From Bacteroidales bacterium (lineage in GTDB: Bacteria; Bacteroidota; Bacteroidia; Bacteroidales; UBA932), in the NCBI GenBank assembly GCA_017561885.1, contig JAFZBF010000041.1:90218-154217 (forward strand): a DNA stretch of 64,000 nt, given 5' to 3'. The position numbers and the translations under genes are program-made. The notes under the pieces were generated by a model that worked only from the letters and a program-made list of their open reading frames with translations, was not told where the DNA came from and ran no database searches. Positions 7,954 through 16,381 of the stretch are shown here, in pieces; within the stretch, counting starts at the first letter, position 1, and every line of letters starts with the position of its first letter.

Positions 7954-8625
7954 CTATTTTTTATGCGATACTATTGAACCGTCCATCCCTTCCAGAAGGT
8001 CCCAGACACGTTCTTCATAGTCTATGTGCTTCGTGCTGAGTTCTATGACTGCCTTGTAGGTCTTTCCCTCGTCTTCGTTCATCAATTCAAGGTCATAGGC
8101 ACGGATTACGACTCCGTCGGACTTGACATTATCGACGAAAGCCTTGATCTTACCCTTGTCAGACGATTTCATCGTAATTGTCAGCTGGCGCTTGTTCAGC
8201 TTTCGGTCTATGATCAGAACAATCTCAAGAGCGATGAGCACCATCACGGTCGTTACGACAGCGAGTTCATAGTGCCCTACTCCGCAAGCTATTCCGATTG
8301 CTGCAGTGACCCATAGACCGGCTGCAGTAGTAAGGCCGTGGATAACGTTTTTCTGGAAGATAATAAGTCCTGCTCCTATGAAGCCGATGCCGGATACGAT
8401 CTGTGCGGCCATACGAGACGGGTCGTACCTTGCTATGGGAATCAAATCCGCGACTTTGTCATAACCGTAGGCTGATATCACTGAAAGCAGCGTGCTGCCC
8501 AGGGCTACGAGGAAATGTGTGCGGAATCCTGCTTCTTTCGCCCTTTTCTCCCTCTCAAGACCGATTATCCCTCCGAGGAGGCCTCCCAGCAATACCCTGA
8601 GGATCAATTCTAACGTCAGACTCAT
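7954..8625 (-). CDS. MgtC/SapB family membrane protein
   Basis: A 223-residue protein. The N-terminal 130 residues have four or five membrane segments with the family signature LLGGIIGLEREKRAKEAGFRTH, VALGSTLLS, ARYDPSRMAAQIVSGIGFIGAG and GLTTAAGLWVTAAIG. The C-terminal 75 residues form a soluble domain ending in a cluster of charged residues. MgtC in pathogens inhibits F-type ATP synthase and supports growth at low Mg2+; in commensals the role is poorly known. Transcribed away from the DUF2461 gene; 23 bp upstream of the Lys-rich repeat protein. Confidence 0.88.
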   Translation of the reverse strand: MSLTLELILRVLLGGLLGGIIGLEREKRAKEAGFRTHFLVALGSTLLSVISAYGYDKVADLIPIARYDPSRMAAQIVSGIGFIGAGLIIFQKNVIHGLTTAAGLWVTAAIGIACGVGHYELAVVTTVMVLIALEIVLIIDRKLNKRQLTITMKSSDKGKIKAFVDNVKSDGVVIRAYDLELMNEDEGKTYKAVIELSTKHIDYEERVWDLLEGMDGSIVSHKK

Positions 8626-8690
8626 TGCGGTTGTTTTTGTCTAGTGTGCAATACATCAAAAATAAGCAAAATCATTAAATTTGTCCACAT

Positions 8691-9374
8691 ATGGAGACAC
8701 AAATTTCAATGCCGGACCTGCTGCAGTTCTACACCGGACTGGCCGAGCACAACGAAAAGAAATGGTTTGACGAGCGCAAACCGCTATATCTGGCCATCAA
8801 GAGCTACTATGAAAATCTGGGGATGGAAATCCTCGCCGGTTTGCAGAAAAATGATCCTGACCTGGCCGGGCTTGGCCCGCGCGACATTACCTGGCGCATC
8901 TACCAGGACCAGCGTTTTCACGACCGTCCGCCTTACAAGAGCTGGTGCGGTCTATATTTCGCAAAGGGCGGCCGCAAGTCGCACTATGCTGGTTATTATC
9001 TGCATATAGAGCCGGGCGAAAACGAGTTCTTCCTCTGCGCCGGCCTCTGGCGCGAAGAGAAACTCATCATCAAGAGCGTCCGTGAAGAGATTATGCTGAA
9101 CGGAGCAGAGTTCGACAGGGTTGCGAACCCCGGCAAGGGATGGAGCGTGATGTGGGACGGTGCGCTGACCCGCCCTGCGCAGGGATGGCCTGACAACAAG
9201 CCCTGGTCAAAGTACTTCCGGCTGAAACAGTTCCTGATAATGAAGCCGATCGATACAGATTATCTGCTCCGTCCGGACCTGGCGAAGCGTGTAGCCGGCG
9301 ACTTCAGGACCGTCGTAGATTTCGTACGCTATCTCAACCGCCCCGTGGACTACGCCATCGAGGAATGGATGTAG
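8691..9374 (+). CDS. DUF2461 domain-containing protein
   Basis: A 227-residue cytoplasmic protein of the DUF2461 family, recognised by LLQFYTGLAEHNEKKWFDERK at the start, RIYQDQRFHDRPPYKSWCGLYF in the middle and the GLWREEK and FLIMKPI blocks. The family is widespread in Bacteroidota and other phyla with no established activity. A TAAATTTG box ends only 7 bp before the ATG, so either the leader is nearly absent or another promoter is used. The 3' end is 7 bp from the convergent ccsBA gene. Confidence 0.85.
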   Translation: METQISMPDLLQFYTGLAEHNEKKWFDERKPLYLAIKSYYENLGMEILAGLQKNDPDLAGLGPRDITWRIYQDQRFHDRPPYKSWCGLYFAKGGRKSHYAGYYLHIEPGENEFFLCAGLWREEKLIIKSVREEIMLNGAEFDRVANPGKGWSVMWDGALTRPAQGWPDNKPWSKYFRLKQFLIMKPIDTDYLLRPDLAKRVAGDFRTVVDFVRYLNRPVDYAIEEWM

Positions 9375-9381
9375 GCTGCCG

Positions 9382-11430
9382 CTATGCGTAGCTGTGCATT
9401 CCTCCGAGGATGAGATTCACCCCGTAATAGGTGATCAGCACGGACAGGAAGGCAAGGATTGTGTAAATGTGGTAGAATGCGGGCTTGCGGAAAGCCTTGA
9501 TGGAACGGGCGTGGATGCTGAAGGCATAGACCAGTATTGTAATCAAAGCCCATGTCTCCTTGGGATCCCAGGCCCAGTATGAACCCCAGCTGATGTTGGC
9601 CCAGACCGCACCGAGGAACGTGCCGAAGGTCAGCAGGAATACCGCCGGAGTCACAATAACCTTGCTTAGGTTCATCAGGCTGCCCTTAGCCTCGTCTCCC
9701 TTTACAATCAAGCCCATGACACCGTTCAGCATAACCAGGCCAAGCAGCGTATACGCGATCATCATGCTCAGCACGTGGATTGACAGCAGCGGACTCTGCA
9801 GCACCGGCATCAGGTGGGTCAGGCGAGGATTTGCCCCGGACATCGTAGCCATCAGCATCGTGAATCCCGCCAGCAGGAAGCCAAGCGGCTGCAGGAGCGG
9901 CATCTTGCGGTAGAGCAGCGACATCGCCAGAGTGGACATCCACGCAATCAGCATCATCACACAATAGGTGCCTGTGAACGGCCCGTGGCCCGAAGCAAAC
10001 CAGCGCAGGGCAAGCACTGCCGTCAGATAGGCAAACAGCAGCCACGAAACCACGGCCAGCGCCTTCTGGAGTCTGGCTGGAGTTTTCTTGCCACGTGAGA
10101 GCCATATTCCTGACAGTACAAAAAGAATGATGCCTATAGTTATGGAGAGCATAAACTGCATCCTCGGCAGGCAGATGGCGTTGTACGCCCTTTCAGCCTT
10201 GATTCTGGCTGAAGAGGGCAGCACAGAAGCAGCGTTTTTCTTCTGATATTTCTTTATCTGTGAGGCAATCCTTCTGACCTCCGCCCAGTTGCCGGAGCGG
10301 GCTTCCTCGCGGAGCAGCCCGATACTCCCGCGGATAAATGCCTCTTCGCCGGCCTCCAGTTCAGGCAACGGGTCTTCGCAACCGAACCATTTTACATAGC
10401 CTTCAAGAGGAAATATCTTGAATGCAGCACCGCTTGTCGCCTGGGAACGGATGCTGTACTTCTCCTGCTCCTTCGAAGTACCTCTCTCCTTCTGCTTTAT
10501 CCTGAGGGGCCTCGCCTGCCACTCGTCCGGCCAGAACAGCCATCCGGTCATCACCTGTTCGGCGGTGAGACCGTCCGGCGACGCTTTGCCATAGGCCTTG
10601 AGGCAGTAGTCCCTCGCCTGTGTCTGGAGGGGACAGATGCGGTCGTTGTAATACACATACAACTCCCCTATCTCCTTCGCAACATCTTTAGGCGCCACGG
10701 GAAGCCGTGAGCCGGCTGCCTGAGAGAACAGAGGCATAAGCAGCAGCGCCACTGCCGCGGTCAGCTTGCGAAGTGCCGCACGCCACTGGCTGTCCTTCTG
10801 GAAGAAGAAGCCGAGCATCGAAATCAGCAGCAACAGATAGCCGGTGTATGTAATGGCCACGCCCCACACATCCCTGCTGACAGCCAGCACTGATGTCTGC
10901 AGGTCATCCTCATAATCGGCCTGATACATCCTCCAGCCCTTATGCTTGCCGATGTTGTTCATCGAAATCTCCAGCCGGCTGCCGTCGTCGAGATCCACCA
11001 GGCTGCGGTAGTCCGAAGGGGCCATCGAGCCGGGGTAGCGCTCTATCTCGAACTCGCGCAGCGTAAGGCTGAAAGGCAGCTTGAGAGATTTGCCCAGCTC
11101 CGTCACGACGGTAGAGTTAGGCACACCGCGGTCGAGACTTATCATCCCCTCCTTGCTGAAAAGATGCGTCACCAGCGCTCCTGCAAGAATGACAGCAAAC
11201 GAACAGTGGAGCAGCGTAGTGAAGAAAGCCTTCACATTGCTCTTGAACAGCAGCACCAGTCCGGAAACAGCCATCACAGCCCATAATGCGATGAATGCGG
11301 GGTTGTAATAGATAAGATTGAAAGAAAGATCCGAACCCAATGGCTTCTCTATGAAAGTGGCCGCCACCATCGCGAGGATGACGGCAGCCAGACTTCCGTA
11401 TGAAATGAGCTTCAGCGTCTTTATTTTCAT
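9382..11430 (-). CDS. Fused cytochrome c biogenesis protein CcsB-CcsA (System II)
   Basis: A 682-residue fusion. The N-terminal part (about 1-230) has membrane segments and a ResB/CcsB-like soluble region (IEKPLGSDLSFN, MISLDRGVPN). A periplasmic stretch follows. The C-terminal 250 residues are CcsA/ResC with the haem-handling WGSYWAWDPKETWALI (near 615-630) and the histidines of SIHVLSMM and FSIHARS. This single-chain architecture exports haem and attaches it to c-type apocytochromes in epsilon-proteobacteria and Bacteroidota. No cytochrome c gene is intact here; its start overlaps by 1 bp the stop of a short C-terminal remnant, so it was probably once coupled to such a gene. Confidence 0.9.
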   Translation of the reverse strand: MKIKTLKLISYGSLAAVILAMVAATFIEKPLGSDLSFNLIYYNPAFIALWAVMAVSGLVLLFKSNVKAFFTTLLHCSFAVILAGALVTHLFSKEGMISLDRGVPNSTVVTELGKSLKLPFSLTLREFEIERYPGSMAPSDYRSLVDLDDGSRLEISMNNIGKHKGWRMYQADYEDDLQTSVLAVSRDVWGVAITYTGYLLLLISMLGFFFQKDSQWRAALRKLTAAVALLLMPLFSQAAGSRLPVAPKDVAKEIGELYVYYNDRICPLQTQARDYCLKAYGKASPDGLTAEQVMTGWLFWPDEWQARPLRIKQKERGTSKEQEKYSIRSQATSGAAFKIFPLEGYVKWFGCEDPLPELEAGEEAFIRGSIGLLREEARSGNWAEVRRIASQIKKYQKKNAASVLPSSARIKAERAYNAICLPRMQFMLSITIGIILFVLSGIWLSRGKKTPARLQKALAVVSWLLFAYLTAVLALRWFASGHGPFTGTYCVMMLIAWMSTLAMSLLYRKMPLLQPLGFLLAGFTMLMATMSGANPRLTHLMPVLQSPLLSIHVLSMMIAYTLLGLVMLNGVMGLIVKGDEAKGSLMNLSKVIVTPAVFLLTFGTFLGAVWANISWGSYWAWDPKETWALITILVYAFSIHARSIKAFRKPAFYHIYTILAFLSVLITYYGVNLILGGMHSYA

Positions 11431-11498
11431 CAGATCGAATTGATAAATTCAACCACAGCGTCCCTGTCTTCCTTGCTCAGGTTATAGAACTTCTCTGG
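11430..11498 (-). pseudogene. C-terminal remnant, possibly of a c-type cytochrome/di-haem oxidoreductase
   Basis: Between rubredoxin and ccsBA, a 22-codon frame reads PEKFYNLSKEDRDAVVEFINSI and ends in TGA at 11432-11430, overlapping the ccsBA ATG by one base. It has no start codon and is closed upstream by TAG. The sequence looks like the terminal helix of cytochrome c peroxidase/di-haem oxidoreductase proteins (LSxEDRxAVVxFL pattern). The coupling to a haem exporter gene fits. Best read as the tail of a gene lost by deletion; the family is uncertain because only 22 residues remain. Confidence 0.4.
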
Positions 11499-11505
11499 CT
11501 AACGG

Positions 11506-11667
11506 CTACTCGGCAGGACTGAACTGGTCTTTGCCTACACCGCAGAGGGGGCATACCCAGTCTTCAGGAAGGTCTTCAAAGGCAGTGCCGGGAGCGATTC
11601 CGTTGTCGGGATCGCCGGCCTGGGGGTCGTACTCGTAACCGCAGAGATCGCAAACGTACTTCTTCAT
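11506..11667 (-). CDS. Rubredoxin
   Basis: A 53-residue protein from ATG at 11667. The two CxxC knuckles that bind the single iron are Cys6/Cys9 (YVCDLCGY) and Cys39/Cys42 (WVCPLCGV). The conserved aromatic and Pro/Gly residues [25 protein letters not shown] and the C-terminal KDQF are present. Length matches the family (52-54). Rubredoxins pass single electrons to oxygen- or peroxide-detoxifying proteins in anaerobes. No obvious partner (rubrerythrin, desulfoferrodoxin) is adjacent. Confidence 0.95.
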   Translation of the reverse strand: MKKYVCDLCGYEYDPQAGDPDNGIAPGTAFEDLPEDWVCPLCGVGKDQFSPAE

Positions 11668-11670
11668 ATT

Positions 11671-11700
11671 GGTAATGATTTATAGTGATTTGTAATGATT
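11671..11700. repeat. Three 10-bp tandem repeats before rubredoxin
   Basis: GGTAATGATT, TATAGTGATT and TGTAATGATT follow one another without gaps, consensus (N)(R/A)TARTGATT, starting 4 bp upstream of the rubredoxin ATG. Spacing of about one helical turn would place a protein on one DNA face, or the repeats may be part of an A/T-rich leader that keeps the start unstructured. Confidence 0.5.
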
Positions 11701-11737
11701 CAGACATACTAAGATAGAAAGATTCCTTGCAAAATAC

Positions 11738-11745
11738 TAAATTTG
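11738..11745 (+). promoter_or_regulatory. -7 box TAAATTTG for kdgK
   Basis: TAAATTTG matches TAnnTTTG and is 28 bp upstream of the kdgK ATG at 11774, leaving a leader of about 20 nt. No clear -33 TTTG at the usual spacing. Confidence 0.5.
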
Positions 11746-11773
11746 CCGCCGGTAAAACTGATAAAAACATCTA

Positions 11774-12805
11774 ATGGACAAGATAGTTACTTTCGGTGAG
11801 GTCATGCTCCGGCTTGCAACCCCCGGTTATGAACGTTTCGGACAGGGAAATACGCTCTCAGCCACCTTCGGCGGCGGAGAGGCCAACGTGGCAGTATCGC
11901 TCGCAAACTACGGCATGCCGGTGTCTTTCGTCACCAGGCTTCCTGAAAACGACATAGCGAAGGCCTGCGTCAGAGAACTAAGGGGCTTCGGTGTCGGCAC
12001 TTCCGACATAGTTTACGGCGGCGGACGCCTTGGCATCTACTTCCTCGAGACAGGAGCGGTCAGCCGCGGCAGCAAGGTCATCTACGACCGCGCCGGCTCT
12101 TCGATAGCTGAAATCAAGCCCGGTATGATCGACTGGGACAAGGTGCTTGAAGGCGCAGGCTGGTTCCACTGGACCGGCATCACGCCAGCCATCTCAGAAG
12201 GTGCGGCAGCCGTATGCCTCGAGGCCGTGAAGGTCTGCAACCGCAAGGGCATCACCGTTTCCTGCGACCTCAACTACCGCAAGAACCTCTGGAAATGGGG
12301 CAAGAGCGCGATGGAGGTCATGCCCGAGCTGGTAGCCTGCTCCGATGTGGTTCTCGGCAACGAGGAAGACGCATCGAAGGCTCTCGGAATCACTCCCGAG
12401 GGTGTCGACGTAGCTGCCGGAAAGGTCGAGGCCGAAGCATATCTGTCTGTTTCGAAGCAGATAATGGCCCGCTTTCCGCGCTGCAGGAAGGTGATTACAA
12501 CCCTGCGCGGCTCGATCAACGCCAACGACAACACCTGGGCCGGAGTGCTCTACGACGGAAAGCAGCTCTTCAAGTCGCACGAGTACCGCATCTCCCACAT
12601 CGTCGACCGCGTCGGCGGCGGAGACTCGTTCATGGGCGGTCTGATCTACGGCCTGCTGAACTACGACAGCGACCAGAAGGCTCTCGACTTCGCAGTGGCA
12701 GCATCTTGTCTGAAACATACAATCTACGGTGACTACAACCGCGTCACCGTGGAAGAAGTGGAAAAACTTATGGGCGGCGATGCCTCAGGGCGTGTTGCCA
12801 GATAA
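11774..12805 (+). CDS. kdgK: 2-dehydro-3-deoxygluconate kinase
   Basis: A 343-residue PfkB-family sugar kinase. The N-terminal substrate lid begins VTFGEVMLRLATPGYERF; GGGEANVAVSLANYG is the first PfkB signature; DRVGGGDSFMGGLIYGLL holds the anion hole and catalytic Asp. It phosphorylates KDG to KDPG with ATP. The assignment rests on the family and on the next two genes, which encode KDPG aldolase and mannonate dehydratase. First gene of a three-gene hexuronate operon with gaps of 12 and 6 bp. Confidence 0.9.
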   Translation: MDKIVTFGEVMLRLATPGYERFGQGNTLSATFGGGEANVAVSLANYGMPVSFVTRLPENDIAKACVRELRGFGVGTSDIVYGGGRLGIYFLETGAVSRGSKVIYDRAGSSIAEIKPGMIDWDKVLEGAGWFHWTGITPAISEGAAAVCLEAVKVCNRKGITVSCDLNYRKNLWKWGKSAMEVMPELVACSDVVLGNEEDASKALGITPEGVDVAAGKVEAEAYLSVSKQIMARFPRCRKVITTLRGSINANDNTWAGVLYDGKQLFKSHEYRISHIVDRVGGGDSFMGGLIYGLLNYDSDQKALDFAVAASCLKHTIYGDYNRVTVEEVEKLMGGDASGRVAR

Positions 12806-12817
12806 ATACATACGATT

Positions 12818-13486
12818 ATGAGCAGATTCAAAAGGCTTCACGTTCTCAATACATTCATAGAGACAGGTATAGTTCCCCTGTATTACAACTCCGACGCAGA
12901 AATCGTCAAGAAAGTGGTCAAGGCCTGCTATGACGGCGGCGCCCGTGTTTTCGAATTCACCAACCGCGGCGACTTCGCCCACGAAGTGTTCGCAGAGGTC
13001 AACAAGTGGTGCGCGAAGGAATGTCCCGAGATGATTATGGGCACCGGTTCAGTATGCGACCCCGCCACTGCAGCCCTCTACATCCAGCTCGGCTCGAACT
13101 TCATAGTTTCGCCCAGCCTCAACCCCGATATGGCCAAGGTCTGCAACCGCCGCAAGATTGCGTGGATTCCCGGCTGCGGTACCCTGAGCGAGATCAACAT
13201 GGCAGAAGAACTCGGCTGCGAGATCGTCAAGATATTCCCGGGCGCTGAAGTGGGTGGTCCCAGTTTCGTCAAGGCAGTCAAGGGCCCGTGCCCGTGGACC
13301 GAACTGATGCCTTCCGGCGGAGTGACTCCTGAAAGGGAAAGTCTCGAGGCTTGGTTCAAGGCCGGTGTAGCCTGCGTTGGTCTCGGCTCGAAACTCACTC
13401 CCAAGGACGTTATCGCCAAGGGTGATTTCGGCTTCATCGAGAAGAAAGTGAGGGAAGCCCTCGCTATCGTAAAAGAATTGAGATAG
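12818..13486 (+). CDS. eda: KDPG / 4-hydroxy-2-oxoglutarate aldolase
   Basis: A 222-residue class I aldolase. The Schiff-base lysine is Lys138 in EIVKIFPGAE, the general acid/base Glu46 is in VFEFTNRG, and GTGSV, FIVSPSLNP and LMPSGGVTPE are typical of the KDPG/KHG aldolase family. It splits KDPG to pyruvate and glyceraldehyde-3-phosphate. Placed between the KDG kinase and mannonate dehydratase genes, so it completes the lower part of the glucuronate/galacturonate route. Confidence 0.93.
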   Translation: MSRFKRLHVLNTFIETGIVPLYYNSDAEIVKKVVKACYDGGARVFEFTNRGDFAHEVFAEVNKWCAKECPEMIMGTGSVCDPATAALYIQLGSNFIVSPSLNPDMAKVCNRRKIAWIPGCGTLSEINMAEELGCEIVKIFPGAEVGGPSFVKAVKGPCPWTELMPSGGVTPERESLEAWFKAGVACVGLGSKLTPKDVIAKGDFGFIEKKVREALAIVKELR

Positions 13487-13492
13487 TTCGCT

Positions 13493-14707
13493 ATGGTAAA
13501 ACTTGAAAAGGCGTTCCGCTGGTTCGGCGACAAGGATGCCGTCACTTTGGACCATATGGTGCAGATGGGGATCGAAGGTGTCGTCACAGCACTTCACCAC
13601 CTTCCTACCGGAGTCGAATGGCCGGTGGCCGCTATCCGCCGCAGGAAAGAAAGCATAGAAGCGAAAGGAATGCGCTGGAGCGTGGTAGAAAGCGTGCCTG
13701 TTTCAGAAGACATCAAGATCGGGGGCCAGAGGCGCGACGAGCATATCGAGAATTACCGCAAGACCATCCGCAACCTCGGCAAGTGCGGCATCGACACCGT
13801 ATGCTACAACTTTATGCCTGTACTGGACTGGTGCCGTACTATTCTTGACTATCCCCACATCGGAGGAGGCATCGGACTGTGCTTCGACTATCCCACTTTC
13901 GTGGCGTTCGACGTCTTCATCCTGAAAAGACCCGGAGCTGAGAATGACTACAGCCAGCAGGACCTCGCTGATGCCGAGAAGGTCTTCGCGGCGATGACTC
14001 CCGAGCAAGCCGAGACTCTCTGCTACAATATCATCGTGGCCACCCAGAGTTTCATCAACGGTGCTGTCGACAGTTCGGCCAGCGACTATAAAGATATTTT
14101 CCTGTATTATATCTCGCGCTATTCCAATATCGACAAGGAGCAATACCGCGCAAACCTGAAATACTTCATCGACAGTATCATCCCTGTCTGCGAAGAGTAC
14201 GGCGTCAATCTGGCCATCCACCCCGACGATCCGCCCTACCCTATCCTCGGAATGCCCCGCATTATGGGTTGCTACGACGATATGGAGTGGCTGGAGAAGG
14301 CCAACCCATCTACGCATAACGGCATTACCTTCTGCACCGGTTCGCTCTCGGGCAGGCAGGATAACGATATGGTAGAGATGGCTTCACGTTTCGCTGACCG
14401 CATCCACTTCCTTCACTTGCGCAATACGAAATACATCGGCCATACCCGCAGCTTCTATGAGTCTGGCCACCTTTACGGCGACCTGGATATGCCTGCAATA
14501 GTGGAGGTGTTCATGCGCGAGCAGAGGCGCCGCATCGCAGTCGGCCGACCTGACTGGCGTATGCCGGTGCGTCCTGACCACGGAATCCGCATTCTCAACG
14601 ACCTTGACGCTGACAGATACAACATCGGTTATCCTCTCAACGGACGCCTTCGCGGCATCGCGGAACTGGACGGCCTGATGGTCGGAATCGACAGGTTCCT
14701 GGACTAA
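13493..14707 (+). CDS. uxuA: Mannonate dehydratase
   Basis: A 404-residue UxuA. WFGDKDAVTLDHMVQMG at the start, CYNFMPVLDWCRT, LAIHPDDPPYPILGMPRI and HLRNTKYIG are characteristic; the His/Cys/Asp residues in these blocks bind the divalent metal. It dehydrates D-mannonate to 2-keto-3-deoxygluconate, the substrate of the kinase two genes upstream. The mannonate-forming reductase is absent from the window. Downstream lies a repeat-rich intergenic region instead of a simple terminator. Confidence 0.95.
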   Translation: MVKLEKAFRWFGDKDAVTLDHMVQMGIEGVVTALHHLPTGVEWPVAAIRRRKESIEAKGMRWSVVESVPVSEDIKIGGQRRDEHIENYRKTIRNLGKCGIDTVCYNFMPVLDWCRTILDYPHIGGGIGLCFDYPTFVAFDVFILKRPGAENDYSQQDLADAEKVFAAMTPEQAETLCYNIIVATQSFINGAVDSSASDYKDIFLYYISRYSNIDKEQYRANLKYFIDSIIPVCEEYGVNLAIHPDDPPYPILGMPRIMGCYDDMEWLEKANPSTHNGITFCTGSLSGRQDNDMVEMASRFADRIHFLHLRNTKYIGHTRSFYESGHLYGDLDMPAIVEVFMREQRRRIAVGRPDWRMPVRPDHGIRILNDLDADRYNIGYPLNGRLRGIAELDGLMVGIDRFLD

Positions 14708-14744
14708 GTTGCCTGGCCAGGCTCCGAGCTATCCAATAAGACAT

Positions 14745-14909
14745 GGGATAGGTCTGACTCTGTTTTGGGATAGGTGTGCCTCTATTATGGGGTAGGTCCG
14801 ATGAACTACCCGGGACCTACACCACTGGAAGTATCTGTAGGGCCATTTCCTGGGGTAGGTCCCAACCATTCCAAAGGACCTACACCATTCTACCCCGGGA
14901 CCTACACCA
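14745..14909. repeat. Cluster of seven GGGGTAGGTCC-type repeats in both orientations
   Basis: After uxuA, seven copies of a short motif are visible. Forward: GGGATAGGTCTGACTC (14745), GGGATAGGTGTGCCTC (14767), GGGGTAGGTCCGATG (14789), TGGGGTAGGTCCCA (14851). Inverted (GGGACCTACACCA): 14811-14824, 14876-14887, 14897-14909. Forward and inverted copies pair (14789 with 14811; 14851 with 14876), so RNA hairpins could form between the two convergent genes. An open frame over it (from 14774) is Pro/Gly-rich and only reflects the repeat. Not recognised as a known element. Confidence 0.75.
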
Positions 14910-14917
14910 ACGCCCTG

Positions 14918-15415
14918 CTAGAAAACGTACTTGATGATATCATAGAGCATGATGCCGCTCGTGATGAGCTTGGCACCGGTGCCTGACATGAAACCCAGGA
15001 AAGCGCCGAGGCTTGCCTTGAAGGAATCCCACACTCCCCTCTTTGCGAAGAAGAACTCACCGATGAACGCGCCGCCAAGCGAGCCGATGATGATGCCGAA
15101 GGGCGAAAACATGCCGACGAAAAGGCCTACGATCGCACCCACGCTGGCAGCCCTGTGGCCGCCGGTCACCTTGGTGAACCACGCCGGCACGAAATAGTCG
15201 AAAATGGTCACAATCACCGTGATGGCCAGCCAGATCAGAAGGAAACGCGTAGTCATAGGATCCGCCACGCCTCTCTGTCCGGAGAAATAGACAAGCAGGA
15301 GTCCGGCCCAGCTGAGCGGGGGGCCGGGAATACCCGGTATTATGCTGCCGGCGATTCCGGCAAGACCGAGGAGCAATGCAAAAACACAGAGTACGTCCAT
15401 AATATCATTCCGCAT
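14918..15415 (-). CDS. DUF456 domain-containing membrane protein
   Basis: A 165-residue hydrophobic protein with four or five membrane segments. It has the DUF456 marks: LLLGLAGIAGSIIPGIPGPPLSWAG, then FDYFVPAWFTKVTGGHRAASVGA and GAFIGEFFFAKR. Function unknown; the internal Gly-rich repeats suggest a small-molecule or ion transporter-like fold. The start at 15415 overlaps the stop of the upstream exporter by 11 bp; an alternative ATG at 15400 would avoid the overlap. Its 3' end meets the repeat cluster. Confidence 0.85.
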   Translation of the reverse strand: MRNDIMDVLCVFALLLGLAGIAGSIIPGIPGPPLSWAGLLLVYFSGQRGVADPMTTRFLLIWLAITVIVTIFDYFVPAWFTKVTGGHRAASVGAIVGLFVGMFSPFGIIIGSLGGAFIGEFFFAKRGVWDSFKASLGAFLGFMSGTGAKLITSGIMLYDIIKYVF

Positions 15416-16307
15416 GCGCGGCTCTTGACTTGTTTACAATCCATACACCGGCGAAGACCAGCAATATCGCAAGCACCTTCTGCCAGCTTAGCACATCCAG
15501 ACCCGCGATGATGCTCACCACCACAGCTATGATCGGCTGAAGGTAGGTGTACATACTCACGATTGTCGGCCTGAGCCTGCGCTGTCCCGCAGGTATCAAA
15601 AAATAAGCCACTATGGTGGCGAAGACCACTACATAACCTATCTCCAACGCCAGCCGGGGAGTGACGGCCGCATAATCTACGGCCAGGATGGGCTTCAAAG
15701 ACAGCGGTATAGCCACCACCGCAGAGAACAGGAACATCCACTTCATCAGCGTGACGATACCGTATTTCTGAGTCAGCGGCCTGAAAATGCCCAGATATGC
15801 ACCGAAGGTGAAGCAGTTCAGCAGAATCAGCACAATTCCGCCCGGAGTCGAAGTCTGAAGTCCACTCTTGAAATGAAGCGAAGTGAATATCAGCAGCAAA
15901 GCTCCGGCCAGAGAGGTCACCACACCCAACACTTTCTTGCCGGTGATCGGTTCCTTGAGAAAGATGGCAGCGAAGACCATCGCCCACAACGGAGTCAGGG
16001 ACCCCAGGATCGAGCAGTCGATGGTCGATGCCATTGTGATACCCTTCAGGAAGGTGTATTGCGGCAGCACAAGACCAATTATGCCGGCCAGCGCCATCAG
16101 GCACACATCATTGAAAGGCGCCTTCTCCCCTTTGGCAAAAAGCGACATCAGCCAGAAAGCGGCCGTCGCGGCGAACATCCTGATCCCGAACAGAGCCTCT
16201 GGCGACACAGTTACCGCATTCGCGATATCCTTGCAGAACACGATGTTCAGCCCGAATATCGTGTACGCAGCTGCACACGCCAGATGTCCCGTCAGTTTGG
16301 AGTTCAT
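15405..16307 (-). CDS. EamA/DMT-family permease
   Basis: A 300-residue protein with ten predicted membrane segments in two EamA halves (GHLACAAAYTIFGLNIVF ... and GGIVLILLNCFTFGAYLGIF ...). I use ATG 16307; the longer frame begins with TTG at 16325. Typical family blocks are PLWAMVFAAIFLKEPI in the first half and YLQPIIAVVVSIIAGLDVLSWQKVLA in the second. DMT permeases usually export amino acids or other metabolites; the substrate cannot be told. Overlaps the DUF456 gene downstream, so both probably form one transcript. Confidence 0.88.
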   Translation of the reverse strand: MNSKLTGHLACAAAYTIFGLNIVFCKDIANAVTVSPEALFGIRMFAATAAFWLMSLFAKGEKAPFNDVCLMALAGIIGLVLPQYTFLKGITMASTIDCSILGSLTPLWAMVFAAIFLKEPITGKKVLGVVTSLAGALLLIFTSLHFKSGLQTSTPGGIVLILLNCFTFGAYLGIFRPLTQKYGIVTLMKWMFLFSAVVAIPLSLKPILAVDYAAVTPRLALEIGYVVVFATIVAYFLIPAGQRRLRPTIVSMYTYLQPIIAVVVSIIAGLDVLSWQKVLAILLVFAGVWIVNKSRAAHAE

Positions 16308-16381
16308 GGGGACAAAGATAGTCAATACTGGGAAATGGCGGTTTCTGGGAACAGAACAGAAGAAGTTATCTTCAGTTTTTA

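Noticed and set aside
14745..14909. CRISPR array
   Set aside because: Copies vary in sequence, orientation and spacing, there are no unique spacers of equal length and no cas genes.
14774..14986. 70-codon plus-strand frame over the repeat cluster
   Set aside because: Pro/Gly-rich product simply reflects the repeated GGTAGGTCC/GGACCTACC DNA; it also runs into the DUF456 gene on the other strand.
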